From: Gillisella taibaishanensis
Lineage (GTDB): Bacteria; Pseudomonadota; Alphaproteobacteria; Rhizobiales; Rhizobiaceae
Assembly (NCBI RefSeq): GCF_001938985.1
Contig: NZ_MKIN01000022.1
Span: 992,001 to 1,056,000, forward strand
Length of the DNA stretch: 64,000 nt
Reading direction: 5' to 3'
Made by a program: the position numbers and the translations under genes. The notes beneath the pieces are model-generated. The model made no database searches, was not told the DNA's origin, and worked only from the letters and a program-made list of their open reading frames with translations. Positions within the stretch are counted from its first letter, which is position 1; each line of letters starts with the position of its first letter. This document shows, in pieces, positions 8,043 to 17,450 of the stretch.

Positions 8043-8846
8043 ATGAATGCGTTCAATCCCTTCGAGATCATCTCCGGCGATACCAGCCGAGGCTTGGTGC
8101 TGCTTGCCGACCACGCCATGAACCGGCTGCCGCCGGACTATGGCCGGCTCGGCCTGCCCGACAGCGCCTTCGAGCGGCACATTGCCTATGACATCGGCGT
8201 GGAGGGACTGACCCGCCACCTCGCCGCGCGGCTTGGCGTGCCGGCCGCAATGACCTGCTTTTCACGGCTGCTGATCGACCCCAACAGAGGCGAGGACGAT
8301 CCGACGCTGATCATGAAGATTTCCGATGGCGCAATCGTGCCCGGCAATCACCCGATCACGGCGGAGCAGTGGCAGCATCGCATCGAGACCTTCCACCGCC
8401 CCTACCACCAGGCGGTCTCGCAGCTGCTGGCCGATGTTGCCGCTGAGAGCGGCAAGGCACCGCTGGTGCTTTCACTTCATTCCTATACGCCAGCCTGGAA
8501 GGGCGTGCCCAGGCCCTGGCACGCCGCTGTGCTCTGGGACACCGATCACCGCGCCGTGTATCCGCTGATCGAGGCTCTGCGCGCGCCCGGCGACATCCTT
8601 GTCGGCGACAACGAACCCTATGACGGGGCCTTGAAAGGCGATACAATGTATCGCCATTGCATGATAACGGGTATGCCGCATGCGCTGCTTGAGGTGCGCC
8701 AGGACCTGATCGGCGACGAGGCCGGCATCCTCGCCTGGGCGGACCGGCTAGAGCCGATCTTCAGCACCCTCAACGCCAACCCTGCCCTGCATGAATGGCA
8801 ACAATTTCCCTCCCGCACCGGACCCTATCCGGTCGCAACGGCGTGA
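8043..8846 (+). CDS. N-formylglutamate amidohydrolase family protein
   Basis: A 267-residue protein starting MNAFNPFEIISGD. Family members remove formate from N-formylglutamate or related formyl-amino acids and resemble zinc carboxypeptidases. Visible features are LLADHAMNRLPPDYG near the N terminus, AYDIGVEGLTRHLA, SRLLIDPNRGEDDPTLI and the central SLHSYTP. It belongs to a different branch from the second family member in this window (52314-53210). No well-placed ribosome-binding site precedes the ATG at 8043; a strong AGGAGG lies 75 bases upstream in front of an out-of-frame ATG. DUF1244 follows after 14 bases. Confidence 0.85.
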   Translation: MNAFNPFEIISGDTSRGLVLLADHAMNRLPPDYGRLGLPDSAFERHIAYDIGVEGLTRHLAARLGVPAAMTCFSRLLIDPNRGEDDPTLIMKISDGAIVPGNHPITAEQWQHRIETFHRPYHQAVSQLLADVAAESGKAPLVLSLHSYTPAWKGVPRPWHAAVLWDTDHRAVYPLIEALRAPGDILVGDNEPYDGALKGDTMYRHCMITGMPHALLEVRQDLIGDEAGILAWADRLEPIFSTLNANPALHEWQQFPSRTGPYPVATA

Positions 8847-8860
8847 CCGGAGATCAAGTG

Positions 8861-9175
8861 ATGAGCAAGATGACCAGGGAACAGCAGACAGAACTGGAAG
8901 CGACGGCGTTCCGCAGGCTTCTCCAGCATCTGCGCGAGCGCGACGACGTGCAGAATATCGACCTGATGAACCTCGCCGGCTTTTGCCGCAATTGCCTGTC
9001 CAACTGGTATCAGGACGCCGCCGATGCCAAGGGTCTGGAGATCACCCGCGACGAGGCCCGCCATCACGTCTATGGCATGCCCTACGAGCAGTGGAAGGCG
9101 CAGCATCAGAAGGAAGCGAGCGAGGCCCAGAAGGCCGCCTTCGAAGAGTCGCGCCCGAAAGACGAGACCGATTGA
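8861..9175 (+). CDS. DUF1244 family protein
   Basis: A 104-residue protein starting MSKMTREQQTELEATAF. The conserved DUF1244 core is present: FRRLLQHLRERDDVQNIDLM, then NLAGFCRNCLSNWY with two cysteines three apart, then HHVYGMPYEQWK. The family is small, helical and mostly alphaproteobacterial, with no known activity. The ATG at 8861 was chosen because the conserved block begins directly after it; the open frame reaches back to 8795 over the end of the preceding gene. It probably forms an operon with the amidohydrolase. Confidence 0.9.
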   Translation: MSKMTREQQTELEATAFRRLLQHLRERDDVQNIDLMNLAGFCRNCLSNWYQDAADAKGLEITRDEARHHVYGMPYEQWKAQHQKEASEAQKAAFEESRPKDETD

Positions 9176-9332
9176 GACACAACCAAGAGCCGTCTCGGCT
9201 GCGGCACCCACCCCATTCACCGACCTGCCAGCCAAGACATTCACGCTGAAATGCGTGAAATGGCTTGACGTAACGCCCCGTTCACGGCAGGTCACGCCCA
9301 CCTGATTGAACATCCCCAGCAAGGAGATCCCC

Positions 9333-9596
9333 ATGTCTGATGCTCATGGCGTCGCCCGTGACCAACTTCGCGCCTTTGTCGAGCGCATCGAACGTCTGGA
9401 AGAAGAAAAGAAGACCATCGCCGACGACATCAAGGATGTCTACGGCGAGGCCAAGGGCATGGGCTTCGACACCAAGATCCTGAAAAAAGTCATCGCGCTT
9501 CGCAAGAAGGATGAGCAGGAACGCATGGAAGAAGATCTGATCCTCGACACATACCTGCACGCGCTCGGCATGATCGAAAACCCGCCGGAAGGCTAA
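9333..9596 (+). CDS. DUF2312 family protein
   Basis: An 87-residue protein starting [20 protein letters not shown], with AAGGAG at 9321-9326 as a clear ribosome-binding site. It shows the DUF2312 pattern [32 protein letters not shown] and [11 protein letters not shown], that is, a coiled-coil hairpin followed by a helix. This resembles the GapR nucleoid-associated proteins of Alphaproteobacteria, which bind over-twisted AT-rich DNA ahead of replication and transcription. That role is inferred from family resemblance. Confidence 0.9.
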   Translation: MSDAHGVARDQLRAFVERIERLEEEKKTIADDIKDVYGEAKGMGFDTKILKKVIALRKKDEQERMEEDLILDTYLHALGMIENPPEG

Positions 9597-9602
9597 AGTC
9601 TG

Positions 9603-9682
9603 CCGGGAAAATTGAAAACCAGTTTTCCCGAAGACGAAGCATCTTGTGGTCTGTCTCGTTCAATCTGAACCTGTCAGGCTAT
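9603..9682 (-). repeat. Dispersed repeat, copy of the 49090-49190 element
   Basis: Read on the minus strand it contains CTGACAGGTTCAGATTGAAC followed by GAGACAGAC, matching 49092-49120 with two differences in 29 bases. About 20 bases later comes a GGGAAAACTGG segment that is part of a CGGGAAAA/TTTTCCCG hairpin. The second copy follows hsp20's convergent neighbour at 49090. Both copies lie in intergenic sequence just after a stop codon. Confidence 0.7.
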
Positions 9683-9716
9683 AAGGCTCCTAAGCACCAA
9701 GGCTCCAGCAAACACG

Positions 9717-9743
9717 AAAAAACCCGCCGAGGCGGGTTTTTTT
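9717..9743. terminator. Bidirectional Rho-independent terminator
   Basis: AACCCGCC (9721-9728), loop GA, GGCGGGTT (9731-9738) with AAAA before and TTTTT after. It lies between the convergent DUF2312 (+) and DUF882 (-) genes and can serve both. Confidence 0.85.
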
Positions 9744-9795
9744 ATGCCGTTTTTAAACTTGATCAGTCTGTGTTCGCGGCACCATCCACGAAATC

Positions 9796-11808
9796 TTATC
9801 GCACAGCTCCGAAGCGACCGGGATCGATCGCCTGGGCGCCAGGCGTGAAACCGGACTGAGCCGCCTCGACCGGAGTGGTGATCGCCTTGGTGACGACACG
9901 GCCACCGCGGCCAGCTTTGCCAGGAACCGGCCCTGCAACCGGGTTGGAGCCGGGCTCAAGCTTGTTCTTGTTCATGGCCCATTGCGAAATCATCGTCCGC
10001 GTCAGCTCGGTGCCACCGCTCAGACCACGGCTCGCAGCATCGGCTTCACTTGGACCGGGCCTCGCGCCCTTGACTGGCAGCGCCGGCTCTCCGGCATGGG
10101 CCGTTGCCTTGGGCTGGTCGAAGACATCGCCGAACTGGCCAGCGCTAGGCTTGACCCGCGATGGCGGCGTGAGGGCGGCAACCTGCTGAGCCTGACGATC
10201 AGGCTTAGCCTGCACCGGAGCCTGGGCCTGCACCGGAGCCTGGCTTGGCAACGGACCCTGGGTCAATACGGCAACCCCTCTTGGCTCTGGCGCGGCAGAC
10301 TGCGGACGCTCGGCCGGGGCCACTGGCCGGATCTCAGCCGTGGTTGTCTCAGGCCGGTCACGCGGGATAACGACGGTCTTCATCGGCGCGCCGTCCTGGC
10401 TCTGCTGCAGCGCTTCTGCAGCAGCAGGCGAGAGCATGGCTTCCTCTACGGTCTTCGGCTCGTCATTATCCTGCGAGGCCATCTGCGGACGTTGCTGCGG
10501 CAAGGTCGCGGCCATCGCATCGGCCAATGCCGGACGTGCGGCAGGAACCGGAATATGCGCGTCGGACGAACCATCGTCGGTGGCGTTAAGCGACGCGGTC
10601 ATCAACGGCTCGGCATCACCCTTCATGCCGCGCTGACCAAGCAAGGTCGGCACCGGAATCTTGTAGGAGCCGAGATCCTCGAAGCCATTTTGCTGCTGAG
10701 GGTTAGGGTTACTTCCAGGCGAGTTGCTGGCAACCTTCTGCAGGGCATCCTCGGCGGCATTGCGGCCACCCGGCGAATAAAGCGCAACGGCAAGGCTTTC
10801 ATCACCCGGACGGAACGACGGACGCGACTGCGGCACGGGCGCTGCGATATCAGGTGCGGCGGAGGCCACGGCAACAGGTGTCGGGCTGGTCGGCGTCGGG
10901 TTGGTCAGCTCAGCTGGCCTTTGAGTGGCAGGAGGCGCGGATGCGCGAACCGGTGCGGCTGGCGCCGAATCTTCGTCGCCCTCGTCTTCGTCACCGCCAC
11001 CAAACAGCATCGCCATCAGGTTTCGAGGTCGCCCTCGCGATGAAGGTTTGGCATCCGCCATTAATATCTGCTCGGACCCCAGTCGTTGTTTATATTCCGC
11101 GAGCGCCAATTGGTATCCGGGCAACGGTTTGCCATCGGCTGGTATGTGCAAGGTCTTGCCGTCAGGGAACATGCGCACCAATTCGTCGCGCGGAACACGC
11201 GGCCAGGAGCGTACACCCGCAACGTCCATATGCACGAAAGGCGACCCGGAATTGGGGTAGTAGCCAACGCCGCCCGCCTGGAATTTCATGCCGATATCAC
11301 GCAGGTTCTTCAGCGGCACGCCGGGAATGAAGAAGTCCATGGCCGTGCCATGCATATGCTGGCTTTCCTTGGCGACGCCTGAGGAGCGCGAGCGCAGCAT
11401 GGCATTGGTGGCCGGCGAGCGATAACCGGAGACGACATAGATATAGCCGCTGGCTCCAGCCTTCTGATAGACCGACCAGACCAGATCGAACAGGCGCGGA
11501 TCCATCTTGGTGGCTTCGTTACGCCGCCAGTCGCGCAGAATATTGTTGAGCTGCTGCAGACCCTTGGGATCGTAGCGTCCATTGCGCTTGAAGGTGATTT
11601 CCTGCTTTTCGCCGGTGTGAACGAACAGGATTTTCAGCGAACGGGTTTCGGCGGCAGCGGAACTTGCCGTTGCCGAAAGCGCTGAGAAGGCGACCATCAT
11701 AAATACGAGAGCCGTCAGGACCAGCTTGGATATGTTCGCCCAAAGCGTGGCCGCGCGGTCAAACCGCCCGGGCCCACAGGGCGATACAAATACACCAGAA
11801 ATCCGCAA
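9796..11808 (-). CDS. DUF882 peptidase M15-like murein protein with long disordered tail
   Basis: A 670-residue protein. An N-terminal hydrophobic segment (about residues 26-50) ending in ASSAAAE is a signal peptide or anchor. The DUF882 domain (about residues 55-245) is related to the M15 D-Ala-D-Ala carboxypeptidase/YcbK fold, with zinc-ligand motifs SQHMHGTAMDF and HMDV. Family members probably cleave peptidoglycan peptides in the periplasm. Residues 260-670 are low-complexity and rich in Pro, Ala, Gln and Arg. The domain sits at the N terminus, so the tail may tether or localise the enzyme. The start at 11808 gives the usual signal-peptide position. Confidence 0.87.
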   Translation of the reverse strand: MRISGVFVSPCGPGRFDRAATLWANISKLVLTALVFMMVAFSALSATASSAAAETRSLKILFVHTGEKQEITFKRNGRYDPKGLQQLNNILRDWRRNEATKMDPRLFDLVWSVYQKAGASGYIYVVSGYRSPATNAMLRSRSSGVAKESQHMHGTAMDFFIPGVPLKNLRDIGMKFQAGGVGYYPNSGSPFVHMDVAGVRSWPRVPRDELVRMFPDGKTLHIPADGKPLPGYQLALAEYKQRLGSEQILMADAKPSSRGRPRNLMAMLFGGGDEDEGDEDSAPAAPVRASAPPATQRPAELTNPTPTSPTPVAVASAAPDIAAPVPQSRPSFRPGDESLAVALYSPGGRNAAEDALQKVASNSPGSNPNPQQQNGFEDLGSYKIPVPTLLGQRGMKGDAEPLMTASLNATDDGSSDAHIPVPAARPALADAMAATLPQQRPQMASQDNDEPKTVEEAMLSPAAAEALQQSQDGAPMKTVVIPRDRPETTTAEIRPVAPAERPQSAAPEPRGVAVLTQGPLPSQAPVQAQAPVQAKPDRQAQQVAALTPPSRVKPSAGQFGDVFDQPKATAHAGEPALPVKGARPGPSEADAASRGLSGGTELTRTMISQWAMNKNKLEPGSNPVAGPVPGKAGRGGRVVTKAITTPVEAAQSGFTPGAQAIDPGRFGAVR

Positions 11809-12135
11809 AATCCGTCCCCGTCAGAAGTCTATTCGCACCTTTATCACATGACTGTGAAATACGGTATCTACATGGCAAATTTGCCACATCGGTCGGATTG
11901 ATTCATATATGGTGAACCAAATGATAACAACCCATTGACAACCAGTAATCAATCATCCTTACCCGGGGGTTAACACTTAAACGTCCGATGGACGATTTGT
12001 TAGCTTCCGAGCACGAACCAATTCAGCCTTTTTTGGCTAAAACCCAGCTCCTTATAGCCCCAAATGGCAACGCCGCCCACCCTTTCGGGTGCGCGGCGCA
12101 TTCACATTTTCAGTCTTTAACAGGAACCTGCGACG
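11809..12135. other. Intergenic region upstream of the DUF882 gene
   Basis: AT-richer than its neighbours, likely holding the DUF882 promoter on the minus strand. A hairpin CGCCGC..CACCC-TTTC-GGGTGCGCGGCG at 12071-12099 follows the end of the response-regulator gene, but it has no U-run in either direction. No coding region is supported. Confidence 0.5.
12071..12099. terminator. Strong hairpin after the response-regulator gene
   Basis: CGCCGC-CACCC pairs with GGGTG-GCGGCG around TTTC. It lies about 37 bases past the minus-strand stop at 12136. Without a U-tract it may protect mRNA 3' ends more than terminate. Confidence 0.4.
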
Positions 12136-13680
12136 TCAAGCCGCGTGCTTCTGCGGATTGTCAGGATCGATGCCGTAATCCTTGAGCTTGCGATAGAGCG
12201 TGGAGCGGCCGATGCCGAGCTTGCGCGCCACCTGGCTCATCTGCCCCCGGTAAAATTTCAGGGCAAACCGAATCAGCTCTTCCTCGATCTCGGCCAATTG
12301 GCGGACATTGCCGGTCTCGTCGATGCTGACGATGACATTGTCGAGCGCCACCGGCCTCGGCTCGTCGGCCCGCGGGGCGGGCAGACGGTCGATGAAGGCC
12401 AGTTCCGGCCGATCGGTATTGCGCGCCGCCGACTGGTCGATCAGGCTTTCACCACCCACGGCACCCGCCAGGAACTTGTCCTGCGACAGGCCGCCGGGGA
12501 TCTGTGCCACGATCTGCGGGAAATCGGCTTCGGTCAGGTCAGTGCCTTCAGCCAGGATCACTGCCCGGTAGATGGCGTTTTCCAGCTGGCGGATATTGCC
12601 CGGCCAGTCGAAGGCCGTCAGCAGGGCAAGTGCGCCAGCGCTGAGTGTCAGAGTGCGCGCCAACCGCTGTTCAGCCGAGAAGCGCTCGGTAAAGGCACGC
12701 GCCAGGAACGGAATGTCTTCCTTGCGCCGGCGCAGAGCTGGAATGGTGATCGGGAAGACATTGAGGCGATAGTAGAGATCTTCACGGAATCGGCCAGCCT
12801 TGACCTCTTCGATCAGGTCCTTGTTGGTCGCAGAGATCAGCCGCACATTGACCTTCTGGGTCTGGCGGGCGCCGATCACTTCGATCTCGCCTTCCTGCAC
12901 GGCGCGCAGCAGCTTGACCTGGGTGTCGAGCGGCAATTCACCGATCTCATCCAGGAACAACGTACCGCCGTCAGCCTCGGCGAACTTGCCGATGTGCCGT
13001 TCAGCAGCACCGGGGAAGGATCCCTTTTCATGGCCGAACAGGATGCTTTCGACCATGTTCGGCGGAATAGCGGCGCAGTTGACGGTGACGAACGGCCGCG
13101 AGGCGCGATCGCTGCCTGCTTGAATGGCCCTGGCGACCATTTCCTTGCCGACGCCCGATTCACCTTCGAGTACGACAGGAATATTCGACTGGGCGGCACG
13201 GCGCGACAGGTCGATAACCCGCGTCATGGCCGGGCTTGCCGAAATGATATCCGAGAAATGCACGGCACCGGTGCGTGAACGGCGCGCAGGACGGGCCTTG
13301 GCGTCACGCTGCTCGACACGCAGTGCATTGGCGATAGCGGACGCGATACGCTCTGGCGAAACCGGCTTGACGACGAAATCGAAGGCACCGGCCCGCATGG
13401 CATGCACGACAGTGTCGATGCCGCCCTGCCCGGTCTGGACGATCACGGGCACATCGGCCTCCTGTCCGCCGATGGCGACCAGGAAATCGAGACCGGAGAC
13501 GCCGGGCATCATCAGATCGAGAAGAACGACGGAAATTTCAGACTTATGTTGACGGAAATAGGCAAGGCCTGCTTCTCCGTCTTCGGCCAGATGAGCAACA
13601 TGCCCCTGGCTTTCCACTGCAGCCTTCAACAACCGGCGTTGAACCGGATCGTCATCGACAACGAGAATATGAGCGGTCAA
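12136..13680 (-). CDS. NtrC-family response regulator with GSFPGA in place of GAFTGA
   Basis: A 514-residue three-domain regulator. The receiver domain (1-120) has the acidic DDD cluster and phospho-acceptor Asp55 (LLDLMMPG). The AAA+ domain (about 150-390) has Walker A GESGVGKE, Walker B GGTLFLDEIGEL and the arginine-finger segment RFREDLYYRLN. A Fis-type helix-turn-helix (about 460-505) contains RKLGIGRSTLYRKLKDYG. In classical members the GAFTGA loop touches sigma-54; here residues 220-225 read GSFPGA, replacing the key Thr by Pro. It may therefore work without sigma-54, as known for Rhodobacter capsulatus NtrC and HupR. No sensor kinase gene lies beside it. The real target genes are unknown. 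Confidence 0.9.
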   Translation of the reverse strand: MTAHILVVDDDPVQRRLLKAAVESQGHVAHLAEDGEAGLAYFRQHKSEISVVLLDLMMPGVSGLDFLVAIGGQEADVPVIVQTGQGGIDTVVHAMRAGAFDFVVKPVSPERIASAIANALRVEQRDAKARPARRSRTGAVHFSDIISASPAMTRVIDLSRRAAQSNIPVVLEGESGVGKEMVARAIQAGSDRASRPFVTVNCAAIPPNMVESILFGHEKGSFPGAAERHIGKFAEADGGTLFLDEIGELPLDTQVKLLRAVQEGEIEVIGARQTQKVNVRLISATNKDLIEEVKAGRFREDLYYRLNVFPITIPALRRRKEDIPFLARAFTERFSAEQRLARTLTLSAGALALLTAFDWPGNIRQLENAIYRAVILAEGTDLTEADFPQIVAQIPGGLSQDKFLAGAVGGESLIDQSAARNTDRPELAFIDRLPAPRADEPRPVALDNVIVSIDETGNVRQLAEIEEELIRFALKFYRGQMSQVARKLGIGRSTLYRKLKDYGIDPDNPQKHAA

Positions 13681-14341
13681 TTTAAGCTCCCCGAGTCATT
13701 ATGGCGTCTGGCGCCTGTTGAAACTTTGGACCACGTCCGCACGAGGCAAAACCGCCGGAGACAATCTCCGTCTGCGATCCTGCCTTGGGACACGGTCCAG
13801 AATGCTGATCGAATGCTGTTCAATCCCGTTTCCGGCAGCAATCGGCGCAAGCCCAGCCGTCTTGCAAGCAAAAAGCTCTTTTTGAAGCAAAGACTTCATC
13901 GCAAGCAATGGCTGTAACCGTCGTCCCTACCCGCAAAGTGCCATGGAGACTTGAAAAACCGGTTCCAACTTTCGCTAGGATTTTAGCTATAGCCCGCCAA
14001 TCTGTCCGCTTCGATACAATGTCCATCAAAAAAGACTGGAAAACGCCGGAAATTCCCGGCCTTCGGCACAGTCCAAGCCGCCCGCACCGAATTTTTGTCG
14101 GATATCGGTACAAAGCTTCGTTAACTAATTTGCCAGATGGACGGGGCAGATGGCAAGCGCTGAAATGCGTCTCGGACACCATATCCTGTTGCCGCGCGCA
14201 TTTGCCGTGCTAAGACTGGACATCGTTTTAGCCGCACGCCGCACGCGGCGCCCTTGCCAAACAGTGGCGAAGGCGCAAAAGGCGGTGCAAAAGCCCTGAC
14301 CAGACCGTCAAAAGTGACAAGACCCTCAAAAGGGAGAGATC
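13681..14341. other. 660-base intergenic region upstream of pepF
   Basis: Divergent promoters for the response regulator (-) and pepF (+) are expected here. A degraded ACCGGTTCCA-type repeat lies near 13950-13980 (TTGAAAAACCGGTTCCAAC). Open frames at 13908-14213 (+) and 13820-14182 (-) overlap each other and show no protein-like features, so I do not call them. Nothing else is recognised. Confidence 0.5.
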
Positions 14342-16213
14342 ATGCCGTTCACCTCGCTCCACACCCGCTTCATGGCCCCACAGTCCCCATCAGATGCCTC
14401 AGCATCCGCTGGCGGCGCCGGTCCTGGCCTTGGCACCTTGCCGGAATGGCGGTTGAGCGATCTTTACCCCGCCCCGGACTCGGATGTTTTCAAGGCCGAT
14501 CTCGCCAAGGCGAGCGAAATGAGCCTCGCCTTCGAGACCAAGTGGAAGGGACGGCTGGAAGATGCCGCCGGCAAGGACGGCGATCACGGCCTGGGCGCAG
14601 CCTTGAAGGATTTCGAGGCGCTGGAGGATCTGCTCGGCAAGATCGGCTCCTATGCCGGACTTTATTATTATAGCGAGATGACCAAGCCTGAGAACGGCAA
14701 GTTCTTCGGCGATGTGCAGGCAAAGCTCACCGACCTCTCCGCCCATCTTCTGTTCTTCACGCTGGAGCTGAACCGGTTGGAAGATGCCGTGATCGATGCG
14801 GCCATCGCCCGCGATCCCGCCACCGCCCATTATAAACCCTGGCTGATCGACCTGCGCCAGGACAAGCCCTACCAGCTGGACGACAAGCTGGAACAGCTAT
14901 TCCTGGAGAAGTCACAGACCGGGGCCGCCGCCTTCAACCGGCTGTTCGACGAGACGCTGGCCAGCCTGCGTTTTGACGTCGATGGCACCGAGTTGACGCT
15001 GGAACCGGTGCTGACCATGCTGCAGGAGGCCGATCCGGCCTTGCGCGAAAAGGCGGCGAAGGCGCTGTCGAAAACCTTCAAGGACAATATCCGCATTTTC
15101 GTGCTGGTCACCAACACGTTGGCCAAGGACAAGGAAATTTCCGACCGCTGGCGCGGCTTTGTCGATATCGCCGACAGCAGGCATCTGTCGAACCGGGTCG
15201 AGCGCCCCGTGGTCGATGCGCTGGCGGCGGCTGTGCGTGATGCCTATCCGCGCCTGTCGCACCGCTATTATAAGATGAAGGCCAAGTGGCTGGGCATGGA
15301 CCAGATGAATTTCTGGGACCGTAATGCGCCGCTGCCCGAGAGCATCGACCGGGTCATCCCCTGGGATGAGGCCCGCGACACGGTTCTGTCGGCGTATGGC
15401 GGCTTTGCCCCCGACATGGCCGCGATCGCTGCCCGCTTTTTCGATGGCGGTTGGATCGATGCGCCGGCCCGCCCCGGCAAGGCGCCGGGCGCCTTTGCCC
15501 ATCCGACCGTGCCCTCGGCCCATCCTTACGTGCTGGTCAATTATCTCGGCAAGCCGCGCGATGTCATGACCCTTGCCCATGAACTCGGCCATGGCGTGCA
15601 TCAGGTTCTGGCCGGCGGCCAGGGCGCGCTGATGTGCCAGACACCTTTGACGCTTGCCGAAACGGCCTCCGTCTTCGGCGAAATGCTGACCTTCCGCGCC
15701 CTTCTCGAAAAGGCAAGCGATGCGCGCGAGCGCAAGGCGATGCTGGCCCAGAAGGTCGAGGACATGATCAACACGGTCGTGCGCCAGATCGCTTTCTACG
15801 AATTCGAGCGCAAGCTGCACACCGCCCGCAAGGAGGGCGAGCTGACGGCAGAGCGGATCGGCGAACTTTGGCTGTCGGTGCAGGAAGAGAGCCTTGGACC
15901 GGCGATCAAAATTTCCGAGGGCTATGAAACCTGGTGGGCCTATATCCCCCACTTCATCCACTCGCCCTTCTATGTCTATGCCTATGCCTTCGGCGATTGC
16001 CTGGTGAATTCGCTCTATGCGGTCTACCAGAATGCGGACCAGGGCTTTCAGCAGAAATATTTCGACCTGTTGAAGGCCGGTGGCAGCAAGCACCATTCGG
16101 AGCTTCTCGCACCCTTCGGCCTCGATGCGACCGACCCATCGTTTTGGGCCAAGGGCCTGTCGATGATCGAAGGGTTGATCGACGAGTTGGAAGCGCTTGA
16201 TGCTGCTCAGTAA
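14342..16213 (+). CDS. pepF: M3 family oligoendopeptidase F
   Basis: A 623-residue cytosolic zinc metallopeptidase that cuts short peptides. The HExxH zinc motif is intact (AHELGHG, with His413, Glu414 and His417). The third ligand is expected in the LAETASVFGEML segment about 30 residues later, as in M3 enzymes. The N-terminal M3_N-like helical region (LSDLYPAPDSDVF) is also present. Length matches the PepF clade of Alphaproteobacteria. The start at 14342 follows AAAAGGGAGAG. pabB starts 20 bases downstream, but a functional tie to folate synthesis is not evident. Confidence 0.95.
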   Translation: MPFTSLHTRFMAPQSPSDASASAGGAGPGLGTLPEWRLSDLYPAPDSDVFKADLAKASEMSLAFETKWKGRLEDAAGKDGDHGLGAALKDFEALEDLLGKIGSYAGLYYYSEMTKPENGKFFGDVQAKLTDLSAHLLFFTLELNRLEDAVIDAAIARDPATAHYKPWLIDLRQDKPYQLDDKLEQLFLEKSQTGAAAFNRLFDETLASLRFDVDGTELTLEPVLTMLQEADPALREKAAKALSKTFKDNIRIFVLVTNTLAKDKEISDRWRGFVDIADSRHLSNRVERPVVDALAAAVRDAYPRLSHRYYKMKAKWLGMDQMNFWDRNAPLPESIDRVIPWDEARDTVLSAYGGFAPDMAAIAARFFDGGWIDAPARPGKAPGAFAHPTVPSAHPYVLVNYLGKPRDVMTLAHELGHGVHQVLAGGQGALMCQTPLTLAETASVFGEMLTFRALLEKASDARERKAMLAQKVEDMINTVVRQIAFYEFERKLHTARKEGELTAERIGELWLSVQEESLGPAIKISEGYETWWAYIPHFIHSPFYVYAYAFGDCLVNSLYAVYQNADQGFQQKYFDLLKAGGSKHHSELLAPFGLDATDPSFWAKGLSMIEGLIDELEALDAAQ

Positions 16214-16232
16214 GTGAAGAGGCGGCACCGAT

Positions 16233-17450
16233 ATGGCCGAGGCCGGGATGTCGTCTCCCTTCATTCTGTTTCGCAATGACAAGAGCGGCGAGACACTTGT
16301 TTTCGCCGATCCGGTAGAGATCGTCACGGCAACCAGCGGCGACGAGATCCAGCCGGCGCTGGCCCGGCTGGAACAGGCACGGCAGGCCGGCTACTGGCTT
16401 GCCGGCGCATTGTCCTATGAGGCCGGCTTCGTCTTTGAAGACAAGCTGAAACCACTTATTCCAAACGGTCGGCCAACGCCGCTCGTGCAATTCGGCATTT
16501 TTGCGGCCCCTGCCGGGCCGGACCATCGGCTTGCCCAGCCCCTGCAGGAGACCAGCCTGCCAACGCAGCTGGAAGACCCACGCGCGACCTGGGATGTCGA
16601 TGCCTATCGCCAGCGTTTCGAGATCCTGCACCAGCATCTGCGCCAGGGCGATTGCTATCAGGCCAATCTGACCATGCCTGTCGAGGCGAGCTATCGCGGC
16701 AACGCCTGCACCCTGTTCTGGTCGCTGATCGAGCGCCAGCCGGTGTCTTACGGTGCGCTGGTCTCCCTTGGCGGGCAAGCCATCGTCTCACGTTCGCCGG
16801 AACTGTTCTTCAAGGTGGATGAGGCCGGCTTCATCGAAACTCATCCGATGAAGGGCACCGCGGCGCGCGGTCGCGACGCCGCCGAAGACGAGGCGATAAA
16901 GGCGGCAATGCTGGCCGATGAAAAGACCCAGGCCGAAAACCGGATGATCGTCGACCTCCTGCGCAACGACCTGTCGCGGATCATCGAGACCGGCAGCCTC
17001 AGCGTACCGAAACTATTTGCCATAGAAACCTATCCGACCCTGCATCAGCTGGTCAGCCACGTGCGCGGCAAGCTCTTGCCCGGCATTGGCCTGCCCGCCA
17101 TTCTCGAAGCACTGTTTCCCTGCGGCTCGATTACCGGCGCACCGAAGCTCGCCGCCATGCAGATCCTGCACAAGCTGGAGGCCGGGCCACGCGATGTCTA
17201 TTGCGGTGCCATCGGTTTTTGCGATCCGGCCGGCCCAATGCGATTTTCCGTTGCTATCAGAACCCTGACTTTATTTGGTCAAGAAGGTACATCGGAACAT
17301 AACTGTGAAGCAGAGGGGCTTTCCAAAAGTGTTCGCGCAGTTTTCAATGTCGGTGGCGGCATTGTATTTGATTCGCAGCCCGGCCCCGAATTTGAGGAAT
17401 GTCTGCTCAAGGCGCGCTTTGCGGTAGGTGATCGATGGATTTCACGTTGA
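16233..17450 (+). CDS. pabB: Aminodeoxychorismate synthase component I
   Basis: A 405-residue chorismate-binding enzyme that aminates chorismate to 4-amino-4-deoxychorismate, the precursor of p-aminobenzoate for folate. The chorismate-binding domain shows the conserved HPMKGTAARG, ENRMIVDLLRNDLSRI and CGSITGAPKLAAM. It is shorter at the N terminus than anthranilate synthase TrpE. The next gene, an aminotransferase class IV protein, overlaps its end by 16 bases and would supply the lyase step, so the two probably form a translationally coupled PABA module. The glutaminase subunit PabA is not in this window. Confidence 0.93.
   Translation: MAEAGMSSPFILFRNDKSGETLVFADPVEIVTATSGDEIQPALARLEQARQAGYWLAGALSYEAGFVFEDKLKPLIPNGRPTPLVQFGIFAAPAGPDHRLAQPLQETSLPTQLEDPRATWDVDAYRQRFEILHQHLRQGDCYQANLTMPVEASYRGNACTLFWSLIERQPVSYGALVSLGGQAIVSRSPELFFKVDEAGFIETHPMKGTAARGRDAAEDEAIKAAMLADEKTQAENRMIVDLLRNDLSRIIETGSLSVPKLFAIETYPTLHQLVSHVRGKLLPGIGLPAILEALFPCGSITGAPKLAAMQILHKLEAGPRDVYCGAIGFCDPAGPMRFSVAIRTLTLFGQEGTSEHNCEAEGLSKSVRAVFNVGGGIVFDSQPGPEFEECLLKARFAVGDRWISR

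Noticed and set aside
13820..14213. Overlapping frames on both strands upstream of pepF
   Set aside because: Neither has a ribosome-binding site, helix pattern or family similarity; the region also holds a degraded repeat.
14912..16327. Minus-strand open frame of 471 codons opposite pepF
   Set aside because: Shadow of the pepF coding strand; no conserved residues of any family.
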